NCBI RefSeq assembly: GCF_000012365.1
Contig: NC_007651.1
Coordinates: forward strand, 3,720,001-3,784,000
Direction: 5' to 3'
Source of the DNA: Burkholderia thailandensis E264
Lineage (GTDB): Bacteria > Pseudomonadota > Gammaproteobacteria > Burkholderiales > Burkholderiaceae
DNA: 64,000 bases
Shown here in pieces: positions 46,857 through 62,590 of this stretch (position 1 is the stretch's first letter; every line of letters begins with the position of its first letter). The notes under the pieces were generated by a model. The model did not search any database. It had not been told where the DNA came from and saw only the letters and a program-made list of their open reading frames with translations. The translations under genes and the position numbers were made by a program.

Positions 46857-48587
46857 TCAAGCCGTCTTCTGCACGCTCAATCCAAGTTCGTCGATCATCC
46901 GTTCGCGCATCACGAACTTCTGCACCTTCCCCGTCACGGTCATCGGCAATTCGTCGACGAAGCGCACGTAGCGCGGCACCTTGTAGTGTGCGATCTGGCC
47001 GCGGCAGAACTCGCGCAGCTCGTCGTCCGTCATCGTCTCGCCCGCGCGCAGCACGATCCACGCACACACTTCCTCGCCGTACTTCGGATCGGGAACGCCG
47101 AACACCTGCACGCTCTGAATCTTCGGGTGCCGAAACAGGAACTCCTCGATCTCGCGCGGATAGACATTCTCGCCGCCGCGAATCAGCATGTCCTTCAAGC
47201 GCCCGACGATGTTGCAGAAACCCTCTTCGTCGAGCGTCGCCAAGTCGCCCGTGCGCATCCAGCCGTCGACAACCGCCTCGCGCGTTCTCGCCTCATCGTC
47301 CCAATAGCCGAGCATCACCGAATAGCCGCGCGTGCACAGCTCGCCAGTCTCGCCGACGGGCACGATCGCGCCCGTCGCGTCGACGATCTTCGCCTCCAGG
47401 TGCGGCTGGATTCGGCCGACCGTCGTCGTGCGCTTCTCGAGCGAATCCGTCGTCGAGCTCTGGAACGAGACGGGGCTCGTCTCCGTCATCCCGTAAGCGA
47501 TCGTCACCTCGGACATGTGCATCTTCGCGACGACCCGCTTCATCGTCTCGATCGGGCACGGCGAGCCGGCCATGATGCCCGTGCGCAGCGTGCTCAGGTC
47601 GAAGCGGTCGAAATCCGGATGATCGAGCTCGGCGATGAACATCGTCGGCACGCCCTGCAGCGCGGTGCAGCGCTCGTCGGACACCGCCGCGAGCGTCGCG
47701 CCCGGCTCGAAGGCCTCGCCGGGAAACACCATCTTCGCCCCCACCGAAACGCACGCGAGCACCGACAGCACCATCCCGAAGCAGTGATAGAGCGGCACCG
47801 GGATGCACATCGCGTCGACCTCGGTGAGCCGCATCACGCTCGCGATCGAGCACGCGTTGTTGACGACGTTGTGGTGCGTGAGCGTCGCGCCCTTCGGGCT
47901 GCCGGTCGTGCCGCTCGTGAACTGGATGTTGATCGGATCGCGGCAGTCGAGCGCCGCGCCGATCGCGTCGAGCCGCGCGGGGTCGAGCGCGGCCCGGCCG
48001 CGCGCAAGCACGTCGGCGAAGCTCAGCATGCCTGCCGGCGCCGCGGCGCCCATCGTCACGACCGTGCGCAAGCTGGGCACGCGCGCCGCGTGCAGCATAC
48101 CGTCCGCAGGCGTCGTCGCGAGTTCCGGCGCGATCTCGGAGATCATCTCGATGTACGCGGACGTCTTGAAGCGCTCGGCCGCGATCAGCAGCTTGCAGCC
48201 GACCTTGTTCAGCGCGTATTCGAGCTCGGCAAGCCGGTAGGCGGGGTTGACGTTGACGAGTACCGCGCCGATGCGCGCGGTCGCGAATTGCGTCAGCAGC
48301 CATTCGGCGCGATTCGGCGACCAGATGCCCACCCGATCGCCACGCGCGACGCCGAGCTCGATCAGCGCGGTCGCGAGCACGTCGACTTCGTCCGCGAATT
48401 CGCGCCACGTCCATCGAACGCCCTGCTCGCGGAATACGACCGCCGCACGGTCGGGAAAGCGCGCGACCGTATCGAGCAGAAACCGCCCGATCGTCGCTTC
48501 GCTCAGTGGGACATCCGCCGGGCCGCGTACGTACGAGAGCCCGCGCTGCGGCGCGATCAGCGCGCCGACGCCTGAATCTGCTGCCAT
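46857..48587 (-). CDS. Fatty-acyl-CoA synthetase (AMP-binding)
   Basis: A 576-residue ANL ligase. Features: [90 protein letters not shown], and the C-terminal Lys in [13 protein letters not shown]. The pattern resembles medium-chain acyl-CoA ligases such as AlkK/FadD-type relatives. No adjacent beta-oxidation genes. Substrate is inferred to be a medium or long acyl chain. Confidence 0.9.
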   Translation of the reverse strand: MAADSGVGALIAPQRGLSYVRGPADVPLSEATIGRFLLDTVARFPDRAAVVFREQGVRWTWREFADEVDVLATALIELGVARGDRVGIWSPNRAEWLLTQFATARIGAVLVNVNPAYRLAELEYALNKVGCKLLIAAERFKTSAYIEMISEIAPELATTPADGMLHAARVPSLRTVVTMGAAAPAGMLSFADVLARGRAALDPARLDAIGAALDCRDPINIQFTSGTTGSPKGATLTHHNVVNNACSIASVMRLTEVDAMCIPVPLYHCFGMVLSVLACVSVGAKMVFPGEAFEPGATLAAVSDERCTALQGVPTMFIAELDHPDFDRFDLSTLRTGIMAGSPCPIETMKRVVAKMHMSEVTIAYGMTETSPVSFQSSTTDSLEKRTTTVGRIQPHLEAKIVDATGAIVPVGETGELCTRGYSVMLGYWDDEARTREAVVDGWMRTGDLATLDEEGFCNIVGRLKDMLIRGGENVYPREIEEFLFRHPKIQSVQVFGVPDPKYGEEVCAWIVLRAGETMTDDELREFCRGQIAHYKVPRYVRFVDELPMTVTGKVQKFVMRERMIDELGLSVQKTA

Positions 48588-48714
48588 GAGAGTGTCTCCG
48601 CCACTGGAACGTTCTGTGAACGTTGCGTCGTTTTGAATGTGTTTCTGTAAATTATTCTGCCATCCGCTTACGACACTCTGACATCAAGTGTTACCCGCAA
48701 TGCGGACACGCCGG

Positions 48715-48748
48715 AGAAAACGAAAAGGGCAGCCCGAGGGCTGCCCTT
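48715..48748 (-). terminator. Terminator of the ATP synthase operon
   Basis: AAGGGCAGCCC and GGGCTGCCCTT pair over 11 bp with a 2-nt loop. On the minus strand it is followed by TTCGTTTTC. It lies 59 bp after the atpC stop codon. Confidence 0.85.
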
Positions 48749-48806
48749 CCGATGCGATCGCGATGCAGGACGTGAGCCGGACGCGTGCTGCGGGCACGCG
48801 AACGCG

Positions 48807-49232
48807 TCAGTGCCTGCCGCGGATCTTCGCGAGACGCTGGATCGCTTCGAGCTGCGCCATTGCGGTCGCGAGTTCCGACTGCGCCTTCGCGAGATCGATG
48901 TCCGACTTCGCGTTCTGCAGCGTTTCTTCTGCGCGCTTTCTCGCTTCCTCGGCCTTCGCCGCGTCGAGATCCTTACCGCGAATCGCGGTGTCGGCGAGCA
49001 CCGTCACGGCGCCCGGCTGCACTTCGAGAATGCCGCCTGCGACGAACACGAACTCTTCATCGCCGCTTTCGGCTTCGATGCGCACCGCCCCCGGACGAAT
49101 CCGCGTGATGAGCGGGGTGTGGCCGGGCAGGATGCCCAGTTCACCGGCTTCGCCCGGCAGCGCGACGAACTTCGCCAGGCCGGAGAAGATTTGTTCTTCG
49201 GCGCTGACGACGTCTACTTTGATGGTTGCCAT
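48807..49232 (-). CDS. atpC: ATP synthase epsilon subunit
   Basis: A 141-residue central-stalk subunit. The N-terminal beta-barrel shows [42 protein letters not shown] and the C-terminal two-helix hairpin that can inhibit ATP hydrolysis is intact. It is the last gene of the operon, but separated from atpD by an unusually long repeat-filled spacer. Confidence 0.96.
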   Translation of the reverse strand: MATIKVDVVSAEEQIFSGLAKFVALPGEAGELGILPGHTPLITRIRPGAVRIEAESGDEEFVFVAGGILEVQPGAVTVLADTAIRGKDLDAAKAEEARKRAEETLQNAKSDIDLAKAQSELATAMAQLEAIQRLAKIRGRH

Positions 49233-49243
49233 ATCGACTCCTG

Positions 49244-49516
49244 TCGATCGGAGTTAGCGCTTTAGCGCTTACTCCGATCCCATGCCGTGGTTGGCCGAAG
49301 TTAGCGCTTCAGCGCTTACTCCGGCCCCGCGGCGGTCGATCGGAGTTAGCGCCTTAGCGCTTACTCCGATCCCATGCCGTGGTTGGCCGAAGTTAGCGCT
49401 TCAGCGCTTACTCCGGCCCCGCGGCGGTCGATCGGAGTTAGCGCCTTAGCGCTTACTCCGATCCCATGCCATGGTTGACCAGGGTTAGCGCTTCAACGCC
49501 CACTCCGATCCCATGC
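49244..49516. repeat. 92-bp tandem hairpin array between atpD and atpC
   Basis: Three tandem units start at 49244, 49336 and 49428; the first two are nearly identical and the third has diverged in its second half. Each unit holds two hairpins with the core TTAGCGCTTTAGCGCTTA-type sequence: one with CGGAGT/ACTCCG arms, one with a GGCCGAAGT/ACTCCGGCC-type outer stem. The array fills most of a 384-bp gap in an otherwise compact operon. Confidence 0.9.
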
Positions 49517-49616
49517 AGGCACGGTTGAGCGTATTACGTGAGCGCCGTGTCACCTATCACGCGGTGGATAGGATCAACACCGTTTCACACGGCGCCCGCT
49601 GCGTTACACCCGGCCG

Positions 49617-51966
<2,350 letters not shown>

Positions 51967-52037
51967 TGCTTGCTCCTTGACCGAAGCGGCGCGGGCGCTT
52001 TACGCGGCCCGCGCCGCTTCAAGGTGTCCCTCGCGGA

Positions 52038-53579
<1,542 letters not shown>

Positions 53580-53625
53580 TATTCGCTCCTGATTTTCAAT
53601 TCTGTTGCGTGCCGGCTGCGCTCGC

Positions 53626-54165
53626 TCAAGCGGTCAGCGCCGCCTGCATGCCGGCGAGCCGCGCGCGGACCGAGGTATCGAGCACTTCGTCGCCCACCGT
53701 CACGCGCACGCCGCCGATCAGCGACGAATCGACTTCGACCGCCGGCTTCAGCTTGCGCTTGAACTTGCGCTCGAGGCTCGTGACGAGCTCCGCGAGCTGC
53801 GCGCCTTCGAGCGGGAACGCGCTGACGATCTGCACGTCTGCCGCGCCTTCGCGCGCGTTCTTCAGCGCTTCGAACTGCACGGCGATTTCCGGCAACAGCG
53901 CGATACGATGATTGTCGACCAGCATCTGCACGAAGTTCTTCGCTTGCGCGCCGCTCGCGAGCGGCGACTTCAGCGTGGCGAGCAGCAACTCGGCCACCTG
54001 CGCGCGGCTCACTTTTGGGCTCGACGCGACGGACAGCACTTCGGGCAGTTGCGCAACCTGAGCCAGCTCTTGCACGAGCGTGGACCAGGCGGAGATGTCA
54101 CCCCCCTCGGCCACGCGGAACAGCGCTTCTGCGTAAGGGCGGGCGATGGTTGCAAGTTCGGCCAT
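53626..54165 (-). CDS. atpH: ATP synthase delta subunit
   Basis: A 179-residue peripheral-stalk subunit. N-terminal helical domain [17 protein letters not shown] and the C-terminal signature [30 protein letters not shown] are typical. It starts 2 bases after the atpF stop. Confidence 0.97.
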   Translation of the reverse strand: MAELATIARPYAEALFRVAEGGDISAWSTLVQELAQVAQLPEVLSVASSPKVSRAQVAELLLATLKSPLASGAQAKNFVQMLVDNHRIALLPEIAVQFEALKNAREGAADVQIVSAFPLEGAQLAELVTSLERKFKRKLKPAVEVDSSLIGGVRVTVGDEVLDTSVRARLAGMQAALTA

Positions 54166-54167
54166 GA

Positions 54168-54638
54168 TCAGAGCTCGGCTTTCAGTTGATTCAGCAGTTC
54201 GGCGTGGGCCGTTTGATCGACTTCGCGCTTCAGGATCTGCTCGGCACCCTTCACGGCGAGCGCGGCGACTTCGCCGCGCAGCGTTTCGCGCGCCTTCACG
54301 ATTTGCTGTTCCGCTTCCGCCTTCGCCTGAGCGATGATGCGAGCGGCTTCAGCCTGAGCGTTGGTCTTGATTTCGTCGGCGACCGCCAGTGCACGCTTTT
54401 CGGCGTCGGCGATGCGTTGCTGGCCGTCGTTGCGGGCCTGCGCGAGTTCCTGGTCGACGCGCTTGTGCGCTGCTTCGAGTTCCGCCTTGCCCTTTTCCGC
54501 GGCGGCGAGGCCGTCGGCGATCTTCTTCGAGCGCTCGTCGAGGGCGTTGATCAACGGCGGCCACACGAACTTCATCGTGAACCACGCGAGGACCAGGAAC
54601 ACGACCATTTGCGCAAACAATGTTGCGTTGAGATTCAC
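54168..54638 (-). CDS. atpF: ATP synthase b subunit
   Basis: A 156-residue peripheral-stalk subunit. One N-terminal membrane helix ([24 protein letters not shown]) is followed by a long charged coiled coil ([22 protein letters not shown]...). The start is GTG. Typical length. Confidence 0.97.
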
Positions 54639-54765
54639 GGTGTTTCCTTATCTGCTATTCCGGAAAAATGAAACGGTAAGGCGCTCATCGAGTTGCATTC
54701 GATCAGCGCCCAGTCTCCGTTCCGCCCTGCCCCGGCTCACGCCGGGCGCATATTTCCGAGGAACC

Positions 54766-56606
<1,841 letters not shown>

Positions 56607-56636
56607 CGCAGTTAATTCCGCTCAATCCCTGTTCGG

Positions 56637-56664
56637 CCCTAAAGCTTTCCGAAAGCTTTCAGGG
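56637..56664. repeat. Near-perfect hairpin in the atp operon leader
   Basis: CCCTAAAGCTTTC and GAAAGCTTTCAGGG pair around one C with a single bulge, about 30 bases before the atpI start. It could affect mRNA stability or bind a regulator; no T-run follows. Confidence 0.6.
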
Positions 56665-56876
56665 GTGCCTAGCTAACAAATCCGGGCGATTGTAAGCGAT
56701 AGTTGCAGGCGGTTCAAGGCTTTAGACGCGACAAAAATCCGTATGAAACGGCGCTTCATGATGCGAAAAGTTCGTGAATTTTTAGCGCTCGATGACAGTT
56801 GTAAGGTATGTATTTTCGATCAATCGAACCGCGTGAAACGCCTCTTGTCCTGCCCCGTTCCGGTGCGCGCCGCTGC

Positions 56877-58010
56877 TCAAAAATAATGCAGCAGCAACGC
56901 GCCGAGCACGGCGCTCGCGATGCCGAACGGAATGCTCACGAGATGGAACGGCAACCACATCCCTCGCGTCCGGGACAGCCGGATCGCAATCAGGTTGGCG
57001 AGCGAGCCGATCGCGATGCCGAACCCGCCGACGCTCACGCCGAACGCGAGCGCGCGCCAGTCGCGCGTGAACTCCGACAGCAGAATCGCGGCCGGCACGT
57101 TGCTGATCGCCTGCGACAACAGCGCACCCGCCGCATATGCGCGCAGCGGCGTATCGAGACCGATGTCGGCGATCGTCCGGTGGACAGCCGGCAGCAATGC
57201 CGCGCTGCGCAGCACGATGAACATCAGCACGAAGATCAGCAGCAGGAGCCAGTCGATCTTCAGCACCGCGTCGCGCCGCACGATCAGAAAGATCGCCGCG
57301 ACCGCGAGCACGCCGGCCAGCGCATGATGCGCGTCCGCGAGCAGCACGAAGCCCGCGAACATCGCGACCGTCGCGAACGCGTGCGCGCGATCGACCGGCC
57401 GCTCGGCGTGGTCCTTCGACAAATCGAGCGGACGGCCGTCGAACGCAATCGCGGTCATCGCGAGCAGCAGCGCCATCAGCACGAGTGCGAGCGGCCCGAG
57501 CGCGATCACGAAGCGGCCGAATGAGATGCCGCTCAACTGCCACAGAAACAGATTTTGCGGATTGCCGAGCGGAGTTGCGATCGCGCCCGCGTTCACGGCG
57601 AGTGCGATGTAGATCACGAGGCGCTTGAACGGCAACGGCGTCAGCTCGCGCAGCGACAGCACGAGCGGAATCACGACGAAGAGCGCCACGTCGTTCGTGA
57701 GCCACACGGACAACGACGCGGCGAACACGACGAGCAGCGCGGCAAGCGCACGCTCGGACCGCACGCGATGGACTATCCGGTGCGCGAGCCACATCAGGAA
57801 GCCCGACAGCTCGAGCGCCTTCGTCAGCATCAGCAGGCCGGCGAGCGTCGCGACGGTCTGCCAGTCGACGAGCCGCACGAGCGCGCCCGCCGATTGCGGA
57901 CGAACGAGCTGCAGCGCAATCAGCGCCGCGACGAGAATCGAGAGAACCGGCTCATGCCGGACGAACGCAATGATCCGCGCAGTCGCGCGACCGACAACCG
58001 AATTCGACAC
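56877..58010 (-). CDS. Ion/anion permease (ArsB/CitM-like superfamily)
   Basis: A 377-residue membrane protein with about ten helices. The fold is that of the ArsB/NhaD/CitMHS superfamily: LAGLLMLTKALELSGFLMWLAHRI, LSVWLTNDVALFVVIPLVLSL, and NAGAIATPLGNPQNLFLWQLSGISFGRF with NVPAAILLSEF in the second half. The motifs VWLTNDVAL and SNVPAAIL are the pseudo-symmetric pair of this group. Substrate unknown. Its stop is upstream-facing; the start lies 6 bases from the parB stop, so it may be cotranscribed. Confidence 0.8.
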   Translation of the reverse strand: MSNSVVGRATARIIAFVRHEPVLSILVAALIALQLVRPQSAGALVRLVDWQTVATLAGLLMLTKALELSGFLMWLAHRIVHRVRSERALAALLVVFAASLSVWLTNDVALFVVIPLVLSLRELTPLPFKRLVIYIALAVNAGAIATPLGNPQNLFLWQLSGISFGRFVIALGPLALVLMALLLAMTAIAFDGRPLDLSKDHAERPVDRAHAFATVAMFAGFVLLADAHHALAGVLAVAAIFLIVRRDAVLKIDWLLLLIFVLMFIVLRSAALLPAVHRTIADIGLDTPLRAYAAGALLSQAISNVPAAILLSEFTRDWRALAFGVSVGGFGIAIGSLANLIAIRLSRTRGMWLPFHLVSIPFGIASAVLGALLLHYF

Positions 58011-58016
58011 GTTGCG

Positions 58017-58904
58017 TTACGCGGCGACATTGCCGCGCAGTCGCGCGAGGATGCCTTCGAGCGCGTCGAGGTCGCCGAAATCGATCGTCAACTGGCCCCG
58101 CCCGCGGCGACCAACCTTGATCTTCACGTTCGACGCGAGCAGATCCGACAGCTCTTCTTCGAGGCGCCGCGTGTCGCGACCGCCGTCGTCCTTCGCGCGC
58201 GCCTTCACCGCAGGCTCTGACTTCGTCGTATGCGTGACGAGCTTTTCCGTCTCGCGCACCGACATCCGCTTGTTGACGACCTGATGCGCGAGCGTGATCT
58301 GCGTCGCCGCATCGACCGCGAGCAGCGCGCGCGCGTGGCCCATGTCGAGATCGCCCGCAAGCAGCATCGTCTGCACGGGCATCGCAAGATTCAGCAGACG
58401 CAGCAGGTTCGACACCGCGCTGCGCGAACGGCCGACCGATTCGGCCGCCTGCTCATGCGTGAAACCGAACTCGTCGAGCAAACGCTGGATGCCATGCGCC
58501 TCTTCGAGCGGGTTCAGATCCTCGCGCTGGATGTTCTCGATCAGCGCCATGGCGGCAGCCGCCTGATCGGATACATCCTTCACCAGCACCGGCACTTCTT
58601 CGAGGCCGGCGAGGCGTGCCGCACGGAAACGGCGCTCGCCCGCGATGATCTCGAATTTGTCTGACGAAATCGGGCGCACGAGGATCGGCTGCATCACCCC
58701 CTGCGCGCGAATGCTCGCGGCGAGTTCCTGCAGGCTGCCCTCGTCCATTCGGGTACGCGGCTGGTACTTGCCCGCCTGCAGCTTGCCGAGCGCGAGCACG
58801 TTCGGCGCACCCTCGATCTTCACTGCTTCAGTGATGTCGGCGCTGCCGCCGAGCAGCGCTTCGAGGCCACGCCCCAAACCCTTCTTCTTCGCTACCGCAT
58901 TCAT
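58017..58904 (-). CDS. parB: Chromosome-partitioning protein ParB
   Basis: A 295-residue CTP-dependent DNA-clamp protein that binds parS. N-terminus KKKGLGRGLEALLGG, then the ParB/Srx region QYQPR-equivalent (KYQPRTRMDE), IIAGERRFRAARLAGL (the CTP/GERR motif), NPLEEAHGIQRLLDEFGFTHEQAAESVGRSRSAVSNLLRLL (helix-turn-helix), and a C-terminal dimerisation domain. The ATG at 58904 is chosen because the conserved start lies there. A perfect parS lies 3.6 kb away. Confidence 0.96.
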   Translation of the reverse strand: MNAVAKKKGLGRGLEALLGGSADITEAVKIEGAPNVLALGKLQAGKYQPRTRMDEGSLQELAASIRAQGVMQPILVRPISSDKFEIIAGERRFRAARLAGLEEVPVLVKDVSDQAAAAMALIENIQREDLNPLEEAHGIQRLLDEFGFTHEQAAESVGRSRSAVSNLLRLLNLAMPVQTMLLAGDLDMGHARALLAVDAATQITLAHQVVNKRMSVRETEKLVTHTTKSEPAVKARAKDDGGRDTRRLEEELSDLLASNVKIKVGRRGRGQLTIDFGDLDALEGILARLRGNVAA

Positions 58905-58939
58905 GTTCTGTTCCCTCGATTCTCGTCTGGAAGGCGGGC

Positions 58940-59710
58940 TCAAAGCGCGCGCACCCGCTCGATCATTTCCGCACCGAACTGGATGTACGCCTGCGCGCCG
59001 CGCGAACCGCGATCGAATACGACGCCGGGAAGCCCATAGCTGGGCGCCTCCGCAAGACGCACGTTACGCGGAATCACCGCGTCGAACACCTTGTCGCCGA
59101 AGTGCGCCTTCAATTGGTCGGACACCTGTTGTTGAAGCGTGATCCGCGGATCGAACATCACGCGCAGCAGACCGATCACCTTCAGGTCGCGATTCAGGTT
59201 TGCATGAACCTGCTTGATCGTGTTGACGAGGTCTGACAAGCCCTCGAGCGCGAAGTATTCGCATTGCATCGGGATCACGACACCGTGCGCCGCGCACAGA
59301 CCGTTCAGCGTCAGCAGCGACAGCGCCGGCGGACAATCGATCAGCACGAAATCGTAGTCGTCCGCGACTTTCGCGAGTGCGGCCTTCAACTGGCGCTCGC
59401 GATTCTCCACGCTCACCAACTCGATTTCCGCGCCGGCGAGCTCGCGGTTCGCCGGCAGCACGTCGTACTTCACCGCCTCGGGACGCACGCGCGCGTCCGC
59501 AACAGTCACACCGTCGACCAGCACCTCGTAGACCGTCGACTCGCATTCCGCCTTGTCGATACCGCTCCCCATCGTGGCATTGCCCTGCGGGTCCAGATCG
59601 ATCAGCAGCACGCGTTGCTCCTGCGCCGCGAGGCTCGCGGCGAGATTGACCGTCGTCGTCGTCTTGCCGACACCGCCCTTCTGGTTCGCCACGCAGAAGA
59701 TCTTTGCCAT
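58940..59710 (-). CDS. parA: Chromosome-partitioning ATPase ParA
   Basis: A 256-residue P-loop ATPase of the Soj/ParA type. Deviant Walker A KGGVGKTTTTVNLAA begins the protein; LLIDLDPQGNATMGSG and FVLIDCPPALSLLTLNGL follow. It works with ParB to segregate the origin. The start at 59710 removes eight unneeded upstream codons. Followed directly by parB. Confidence 0.96.
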   Translation of the reverse strand: MAKIFCVANQKGGVGKTTTTVNLAASLAAQEQRVLLIDLDPQGNATMGSGIDKAECESTVYEVLVDGVTVADARVRPEAVKYDVLPANRELAGAEIELVSVENRERQLKAALAKVADDYDFVLIDCPPALSLLTLNGLCAAHGVVIPMQCEYFALEGLSDLVNTIKQVHANLNRDLKVIGLLRVMFDPRITLQQQVSDQLKAHFGDKVFDAVIPRNVRLAEAPSYGLPGVVFDRGSRGAQAYIQFGAEMIERVRAL

Positions 59711-59762
59711 CGTTGGTGTATTCCTTCTCTTCAAATGGTCCGGGCGCCCTGCGGCGCGCCGA

Positions 59763-60458
59763 TTAAATTGCTTCGTCGAGCTCGACTTCGATCAAATGCC
59801 GTTCCGCATCGAGCGACGGGACCGTTAGACGGATCATCTGTTTGACGCGCGCGCCATCGGGCAAGCGACCGATTTCTTCATCGGGACGCACGCCCTTCAT
59901 CGCCCAAATCGACCCGCCCGGCGCAACGAGGTGCCGGGCAAGTGTAACGAAGTCCGCCAGATCCGCGAACGCCCGCGATACGATCACGTCGAATTTCCCT
60001 TGAACATCGGCACCAGGACGCAGCGTCTCGACGCGCCCTGTCACGACGGACAGATTGCCGAGCTTCAACTCGGCCTTCGCCTGGTTCTGGAATGCGGATT
60101 TTTTCTGGACGATGTCGTTTAGCGTGACCTGCCAGCCGGGCAGCGCGATCGCGAGCACGATGCCCGGCAAGCCGCCGCCGGAGCCGACGTCCAGCGCCGT
60201 CGCCGCCGCCCCCCGCGCACCGAGATGCGGGACGATCGATAGCGAATCGAGGATATGTTGAATCAGCATCTGCCTCGGGTCACGGATCGCAGTCAGGTTG
60301 TAAACCGCGTTCCACTTGGCGAGCAGCGCGACATAATCGAGCAACGCGCCGCGCTGCGCATCGCTCAACGCGACGCCCAGCGCTTCCGCGCCTTCCGATA
60401 GCAATGCTTGCAGCGTTTCCCGGCTGGCAATCGGGGCTTGACGACGTTGCGCCGTCAT
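59763..60458 (-). CDS. rsmG: 16S rRNA m7G527 methyltransferase RsmG
   Basis: A 231-residue SAM-dependent methyltransferase. The SAM motif [20 protein letters not shown], then [15 protein letters not shown] and [12 protein letters not shown] (VVSRAFADL) are typical of RsmG/GidB. Its ATG overlaps the mnmG stop by ATGA. Confidence 0.96.
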   Translation of the reverse strand: MTAQRRQAPIASRETLQALLSEGAEALGVALSDAQRGALLDYVALLAKWNAVYNLTAIRDPRQMLIQHILDSLSIVPHLGARGAAATALDVGSGGGLPGIVLAIALPGWQVTLNDIVQKKSAFQNQAKAELKLGNLSVVTGRVETLRPGADVQGKFDVIVSRAFADLADFVTLARHLVAPGGSIWAMKGVRPDEEIGRLPDGARVKQMIRLTVPSLDAERHLIEVELDEAI

Positions 60459-62428
60459 TGCTGCGTCGCGGCGCTGTTGGTTTCCGCGTCGGCGCCCGGC
60501 GCACTGTCCGCGCCCTTTCGCCGGCCCAGCCCGCGCTTCTTCAGATGCACCATTAGCAGCGAGATTGCGGCGGGTGTCACCCCCGAGATCCGCGACGCCT
60601 GCCCGATCGTTTCCGGACGGAACTGATTCAGCTTCTGACTGACTTCGAACGACAAGCCACGGACTTCCGTGTAATCGATGCCGTCAGGCAAGCGCGTGTT
60701 TTCGTTCGCACCGTTCCGTTCTATTTCGCCGGCCTGGCGCTCGATATAGCCTTGGTACTTGATGCCGATCTCGATCTGCTCCTTGATCTGCGCGAGCAGG
60801 AGCGCGTCTTCGGCCAACGGCTCGGACGGGCCGCACTCGCCACCGCGCAAGCCGCACACGCCGTCGTAGCTGATGCCCGGCCGGCGCAGTAGCTCGGCGA
60901 GGCTGTATTCGTGATCGATCGGCTTGCCGAGCAACTCGGTCGCCTCGTCGGCCGGCAACGTCTTCGGCGTCACCCACGTCGTACGCAGCCGTTCGGTTTC
61001 ACGTGAAACAGCGTCACGCTTCCGGTTGAATGCATCCCAACGGACGTCGTCAACGACGCCCAATTCACGCCCGATTTCAGTCAGGCGCATGTCCGCATTG
61101 TCTTCGCGAAGGCTGAGCCGGTACTCGGCACGGCTCGTGAACATCCGATAAGGCTCGGACACGCCTCGCGTAACCAAATCATCGACGAGCACACCGAGAT
61201 AGGCCTGGTCCCGCCGCGGACACCATGCCTCTTTCTCCAGTGCATGGCGGCCTGCATTGATACCGGCGAGCAAGCCCTGCGCGGCCGCCTCTTCATAGCC
61301 GGTCGTGCCATTGATCTGGCCCGCAAAGAACAGCCCATTGATCGCCTTGGTTTCCAGCGACGATTTCAACGCGCGCGGATCGAAATAATCGTACTCGATC
61401 GCATAGCCCGGACGCAGGATGTGCGCCTGTTCCAGACCACGCATCGAATGTACGAGCGCGAGTTGCACGTCGAAAGGCAGGCTAGTCGAAATGCCGTTCG
61501 GATAGAACTCGTTGGTCGTCAGCCCTTCAGGCTCAAGGAAAATCTGATGCGAGTCTTTCGACGCAAAACGATGAATCTTGTCTTCGATTGATGGGCAATA
61601 ACGGGGCCCTACGCCTTCTATGACGCCGGTATACATTGGCGAACGATCGAGCCCGCTGCGAATGATGTCGTGCGTACGCTCATTGGTGTGCGTGACCCAG
61701 CACGGCAGTTGCTCCGGATGCTGCTCTGGTCGGCCGAGAAACGAAAATACCGGGACCGGATCGAGATCGCCAGGCTGCTCTTCGAGTTTCGAGAAGTCAA
61801 TCGTCCGGCCATCGATGCGCGGCGGCGTTCCTGTCTTCAACCGCCCTTGCGGCAGCTTCAGCTCCTTTAGCCTCGACGACAGGGATACAGCCGCCGGATC
61901 GCCAGCGCGGCCACCCGTATAGTTATTGAGCCCGACATGGATCTTGCCGTCGAGGAACGTGCCGGCCGTCAACACTACCGCGCGCGCCCGGAATCGAACG
62001 CCGACCTGCGTGACCGCACCGACTACTCGATCCCCCTCCACCATCAGGTCATCGACTGCCTGCTGGAACAGCCAGAGATTTGGCTGATTCTCCAGATAAC
62101 GGCGGATAGCCTGCTTGTACAGCACGCGGTCCGCCTGGGCGCGCGTCGCACGGACCGCCGGCCCCTTCGACGAGTTCAGGATGCGGAACTGGATGCCGCC
62201 TTCGTCGGTGGCGGCCGCCATCGCACCGCCCAGCGCATCGACTTCCTTGACCAGATGGCCCTTGCCGATCCCGCCGATTGACGGGTTGCAGCTCATCTGC
62301 CCAAGGGTTTCGATGTTGTGCGTCAGCAGGAGCGTCTTGGCGCCCATGCGAGCGGAAGCCAATGCAGCCTCCGTGCCAGCATGACCGCCGCCGACAACGA
62401 TGACGTCAAATTCAATGGGATAAAGCAT
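60455..62428 (-). CDS. mnmG: tRNA uridine-34 5-carboxymethylaminomethyl enzyme MnmG
   Basis: A 657-residue FAD-dependent tRNA-modifying enzyme. The dinucleotide-binding motif is [13 protein letters not shown], and [58 protein letters not shown] and [15 protein letters not shown] are conserved. With MnmE it modifies wobble U34. A near-parS sequence lies within the gene at 60995-61010. Confidence 0.97.
   Translation of the reverse strand: MLYPIEFDVIVVGGGHAGTEAALASARMGAKTLLLTHNIETLGQMSCNPSIGGIGKGHLVKEVDALGGAMAAATDEGGIQFRILNSSKGPAVRATRAQADRVLYKQAIRRYLENQPNLWLFQQAVDDLMVEGDRVVGAVTQVGVRFRARAVVLTAGTFLDGKIHVGLNNYTGGRAGDPAAVSLSSRLKELKLPQGRLKTGTPPRIDGRTIDFSKLEEQPGDLDPVPVFSFLGRPEQHPEQLPCWVTHTNERTHDIIRSGLDRSPMYTGVIEGVGPRYCPSIEDKIHRFASKDSHQIFLEPEGLTTNEFYPNGISTSLPFDVQLALVHSMRGLEQAHILRPGYAIEYDYFDPRALKSSLETKAINGLFFAGQINGTTGYEEAAAQGLLAGINAGRHALEKEAWCPRRDQAYLGVLVDDLVTRGVSEPYRMFTSRAEYRLSLREDNADMRLTEIGRELGVVDDVRWDAFNRKRDAVSRETERLRTTWVTPKTLPADEATELLGKPIDHEYSLAELLRRPGISYDGVCGLRGGECGPSEPLAEDALLLAQIKEQIEIGIKYQGYIERQAGEIERNGANENTRLPDGIDYTEVRGLSFEVSQKLNQFRPETIGQASRISGVTPAAISLLMVHLKKRGLGRRKGADSAPGADAETNSAATQQ
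60995..61010. promoter_or_regulatory. Near-parS sequence inside mnmG
   Basis: GGTTTCACGTGAAACA matches the parS consensus TGTTTCACGTGAAACA at 15 of 16 positions. It is read in frame within mnmG. Such one-mismatch sites are bound in several bacteria, so it may be a second functional parS. Confidence 0.7.
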
Positions 62429-62538
62429 TGCGGACTTCGTGCAGGACGGTGCACGAACCTATCAGAGAAATGTATGGGCCGAATTATAGCGGGTTCGGTT
62501 TTGGCCCGAATCTCGTTCGAACGGCCGACCATCAAAAA

Positions 62539-62566
62539 ACGGCGTGTTTCACGTGAAACACGCCGT
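62539..62566. promoter_or_regulatory. Perfect parS inside a 28-bp palindrome that also looks like the livF terminator
   Basis: The central 16 bases (62545-62560) are exactly TGTTTCACGTGAAACA, and the palindrome extends perfectly with ACGGCG/CGCCGT outside. On the minus strand it is followed by TTTTT, 25 bases after the livF stop, as in an intrinsic terminator. ParB of this window should load here. Confidence 0.9.
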
Positions 62567-62590
62567 CGACCGGAGTTGGCGAAGCCGCTG

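Noticed and set aside
49244..49516. CRISPR array
   Set aside because: Unit length is constant at 92 bp with no distinct spacers and no cas genes; the repeats are internally hairpin-forming tandem copies.
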